64,000 nt of DNA from Panonychus citri (lineage: Eukaryota > Arthropoda > Arachnida > Trombidiformes > Tetranychidae). The stretch covers positions 4,845,001 to 4,909,000 of the forward strand of contig NW_026515546.1 of NCBI RefSeq assembly GCF_014898815.1. The letters run 5' to 3'. Below, one piece after another: positions 62,368 through 64,000 of the stretch. The translations under genes were made by a program, and so were the position numbers. The notes beneath the pieces were generated by a model that worked only from the letters and a program-made list of their open reading frames with translations, was not told the origin of the DNA and made no database searches. Each line of letters starts with the position of its first letter. Position 1 is the stretch's first letter.

Positions 62368-62381
62368 GCGCCATCTATTGG
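62368..62381. promoter_or_regulatory. GCGCCATCTATTGG motif upstream of NDUFB7
   Basis: An isolated GC-rich 14-mer in AT-rich sequence, about 120 nt before the NDUFB7 start codon. Related words occur at 17461 (reverse orientation), 55594 and 21392. It is a candidate promoter element and is unproven. Confidence 0.4.
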
Positions 62382-62503
62382 ATTTTATTTTCTCTCGGTG
62401 TTAAGGTCAATTGTTTGTTGACTTTTTGTTTACAATTTCAATTTTGCTTATTTTTAATTAAGTTTCGGTGTTTTTGTTGATTATTTTTGGATTTCCAATC
62501 AAC

Positions 62504-63017
62504 ATGGGAAACGAACTTTCACGGGACGCTTTCGATTGGACTGTACCTCATTTGCGAGGTTATCCTGATCCAAGAAATGAGAGTAAATATGATCCTTTAT
62601 ATGGTTTTCCCAAAGGAAGAAAAGAACGAGTCAGTATAGCAACTGAGGCCGAAATGGAATCAGCTCAATTAATCGACTCTCATAGAGATTATTGTGCCCA
62701 TCATGCTATCAAATGGCAAGCCTGCATGAGAGATAATTATCCATTCACTGGTAAATGTGCACATTACAAGGAAAATTGGCACGAATGTCAACACAATGAG
62801 TAAGTATCGACCGTTTCATTTACATATCCATCTGTAGGTTATTCTTGTTACCTTGTTTAGAATTGATATTCTCATGGTGATTAATGAATGTCTTGTTTAC
62901 TTTTTTTTCTATTCTATTTTCAGTCAAGTCTTAAGGATGAAGGAATATGAAAGAGAGAAACGTTTGGATGCCAGACAAGCCAGAATTAGGAAAGCACAAG
63001 CTGAGGCCGCTGCTTAG
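62504..63017 (+). CDS. NDUFB7: NADH dehydrogenase 1 beta subcomplex subunit 7 (complex I B18)
   Basis: An accessory subunit of mitochondrial complex I, located at the intermembrane-space face. Exons are 62504-62799 and 62924-63017, phase 2 at the junction, 129 residues. The start MGNELSRD keeps the N-myristoylation-type glycine known for B18. The body shows the paired CX9C motifs of a CHCH domain, CAHHAIKWQAC and CAHYKENWHEC, which form two disulfides after Mia40-type import. DPLYGFPKGRKERV is also typical of the family. The C-terminus, all from exon 2 (VLRMKEYEREKRLDARQARI), is a charged helix. The gene is convergent with TBCA, 402 bp between stop codons. Confidence 0.97.
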
Positions 63018-63419
63018 AAGTTTAAATATATGATAATTTACCTGAATTAGTTTGTAAAATAATTGTCCAACAAGTTATATGTTGATACAACTTGGTGAAA
63101 ATATTAATAACGATAATATAACCTTAACTTGCTGAATATTTGTGTAACTAATTCGTGACTACAATCAACTGCCAGGGGACAAAAAATATCGAGAAAGAAA
63201 AAGATGAACTTTATTTCCAATCAGTTCACTTGTAATAATACAAAAATGGTGCAAATTAAAGTAACATTGATTAATTCAATTCAGTTCAGCTACGGTGATA
63301 AATGAAAAAGCATAAAGGATCATATTGATAGAAATTGTTGAGAGAAAAACGGAAAACGTTTGCGATTTTGCTATCAATTTTAAACCGAACTTAAAAATGA
63401 TCTCAACGACCCTGATGGT
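63018..63419. other. Convergent 3' gap between NDUFB7 and TBCA
   Basis: AT-rich, with no gene seen. Both 3' UTRs must end in these 400 bp. Confidence 0.5.
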
Positions 63420-64000
63420 TCAAATACGAATAGTGTCCAGTAGATTTTGAGCCGCTTTATAAAGTTCCGAGTCACATAGCTCCTCAGATTCCTAATTAAG
63501 AAAAAGAAAATCAATACAATTGTTACAATTGAATTGTAATCAAAATATAGAATCGCTTTTCTCACCATGACCAATCCTCTCAGGTCAACATAAGCAGCCT
63601 CGAATCTTTCCTTGCATCCAGGTAGCATTTTCTCAGTTTCCTCCAATACTTTTTCCTAGAAAAAGAAGACAATCAAAGGTCAAAAATCTAAACTGTCCAA
63701 CAATTTAATCTAAATTGGAATAGAAAACAAATATGAAGAAATATCAATTAGAATCTACCTGGTGGGCTATATCATTGGCCACGGCATTTTCGGATTTCAT
63801 TTCCTCCAATTTGGTTGATTCAACAGTCCTTTCTCGTTCATAGCATTGTAATTCCTTGTGAAGCCTTTGAAGGGAGAGAAAAACAACAATTAACAATTAA
63901 GAAAACAAGAAACAACCAAGAAAATAATTGTAATTGTAAAGACAAATTCAATTCAAATACTATGAAAGACTGTAAACAAAAAATGGTTCACCTCTTAAGG
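63420..64000 (-). CDS. TBCA: Tubulin-binding cofactor A (5' end outside the window)
   Basis: A small helical chaperone that captures beta-tubulin after CCT folding, in the tubulin dimer assembly pathway. Reverse-strand exons in view: 64000-63992 (partial, ending LKR before GTGAAC), 63864-63759, 63655-63566 and 63491-63420, all with matching phase. Together they give KRLHKELQCYERERTVESTK ... IAHQ, then KVLEETEKMLPGCKERFEAA with YVDLRGLVM, then ESEELCDSELYKAAQNLLDT and IRI at the end. The order (KRL-KE coiled helix, then P-C-R-EAAY-DL, then an acidic third helix) is that of the cofactor A three-helix bundle. Only the first coding exon(s) are missing, beyond position 64000. Confidence 0.93.

Overview
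This window is eukaryotic nuclear DNA. It is very AT-rich, has no operons, and its genes are split by short GT-AG introns of mostly 70-120 nt. Nine genes could be assembled exon by exon with consistent reading phase. The mix (n-synaptobrevin, a miniature/dusky-like ZP cuticle protein, an ELOVL pair, a short-intron F-box/LRR gene, Ty1/copia) points to an arthropod. Compact introns and base composition suggest a mite, perhaps a tetranychid spider mite. The species is inference, not read from the sequence.

Layout. 1-4.8 kb: no gene seen. 4.8-5.3 kb: exon of an unrecognised acidic protein (+). 6.7-8.8 kb: decayed coding-like tract, including a fragment resembling the SH3 region of a voltage-gated calcium-channel beta subunit. 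9.0-11.0 kb: a dispersed 0.6-kb repeat holding a 0.8-kb element with terminal inverted repeats; a second repeat copy lies at 19.9-20.5 kb. 11.9-13.4 kb: CSTF1/CstF-50 (+), convergent with a ZnT/SLC30 zinc transporter (-, 14.2-15.5 kb). 18.1-19.2 kb: HMGB (+). 23.1-35.1 kb: a nine-exon ZP-domain membrane protein (-). 40.3-46.6 kb: a complete, apparently intact copia retrotransposon (-), with nearly identical LTRs and a 5-bp target duplication. 47.0-48.9 kb: F-box/LRR gene (+). 49.9-54.2 kb: two intronless ELOVL elongases, the first enclosed by a 0.45-kb inverted repeat. 54.5-55.4 kb: COMMD4 (-), divergent from MAK16 (+, 55.9-57.0 kb). 58.3-59.4 kb: synaptobrevin/VAMP (+), whose start codon appears split by an intron. 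61.5 kb: a CUB-like exon. 62.0 kb: a small Pro/Tyr-rich secreted protein. 62.5-63.0 kb: NDUFB7 (+). 63.4-64.0 kb: tubulin cofactor A (TBCA, -), running off the window end.

The genes are mainly unrelated housekeeping or structural loci in convergent or divergent pairs. They do not form a pathway. I see no new multi-gene system. The most notable items are the young copia element with a half-tRNA-type primer site, the inverted repeat around an elongase gene, the TIR element with a 9-bp flanking repeat, the decayed coding tract at 6.7-8.8 kb, and the intron-split or isolated start codons of VAMP and COMMD4.
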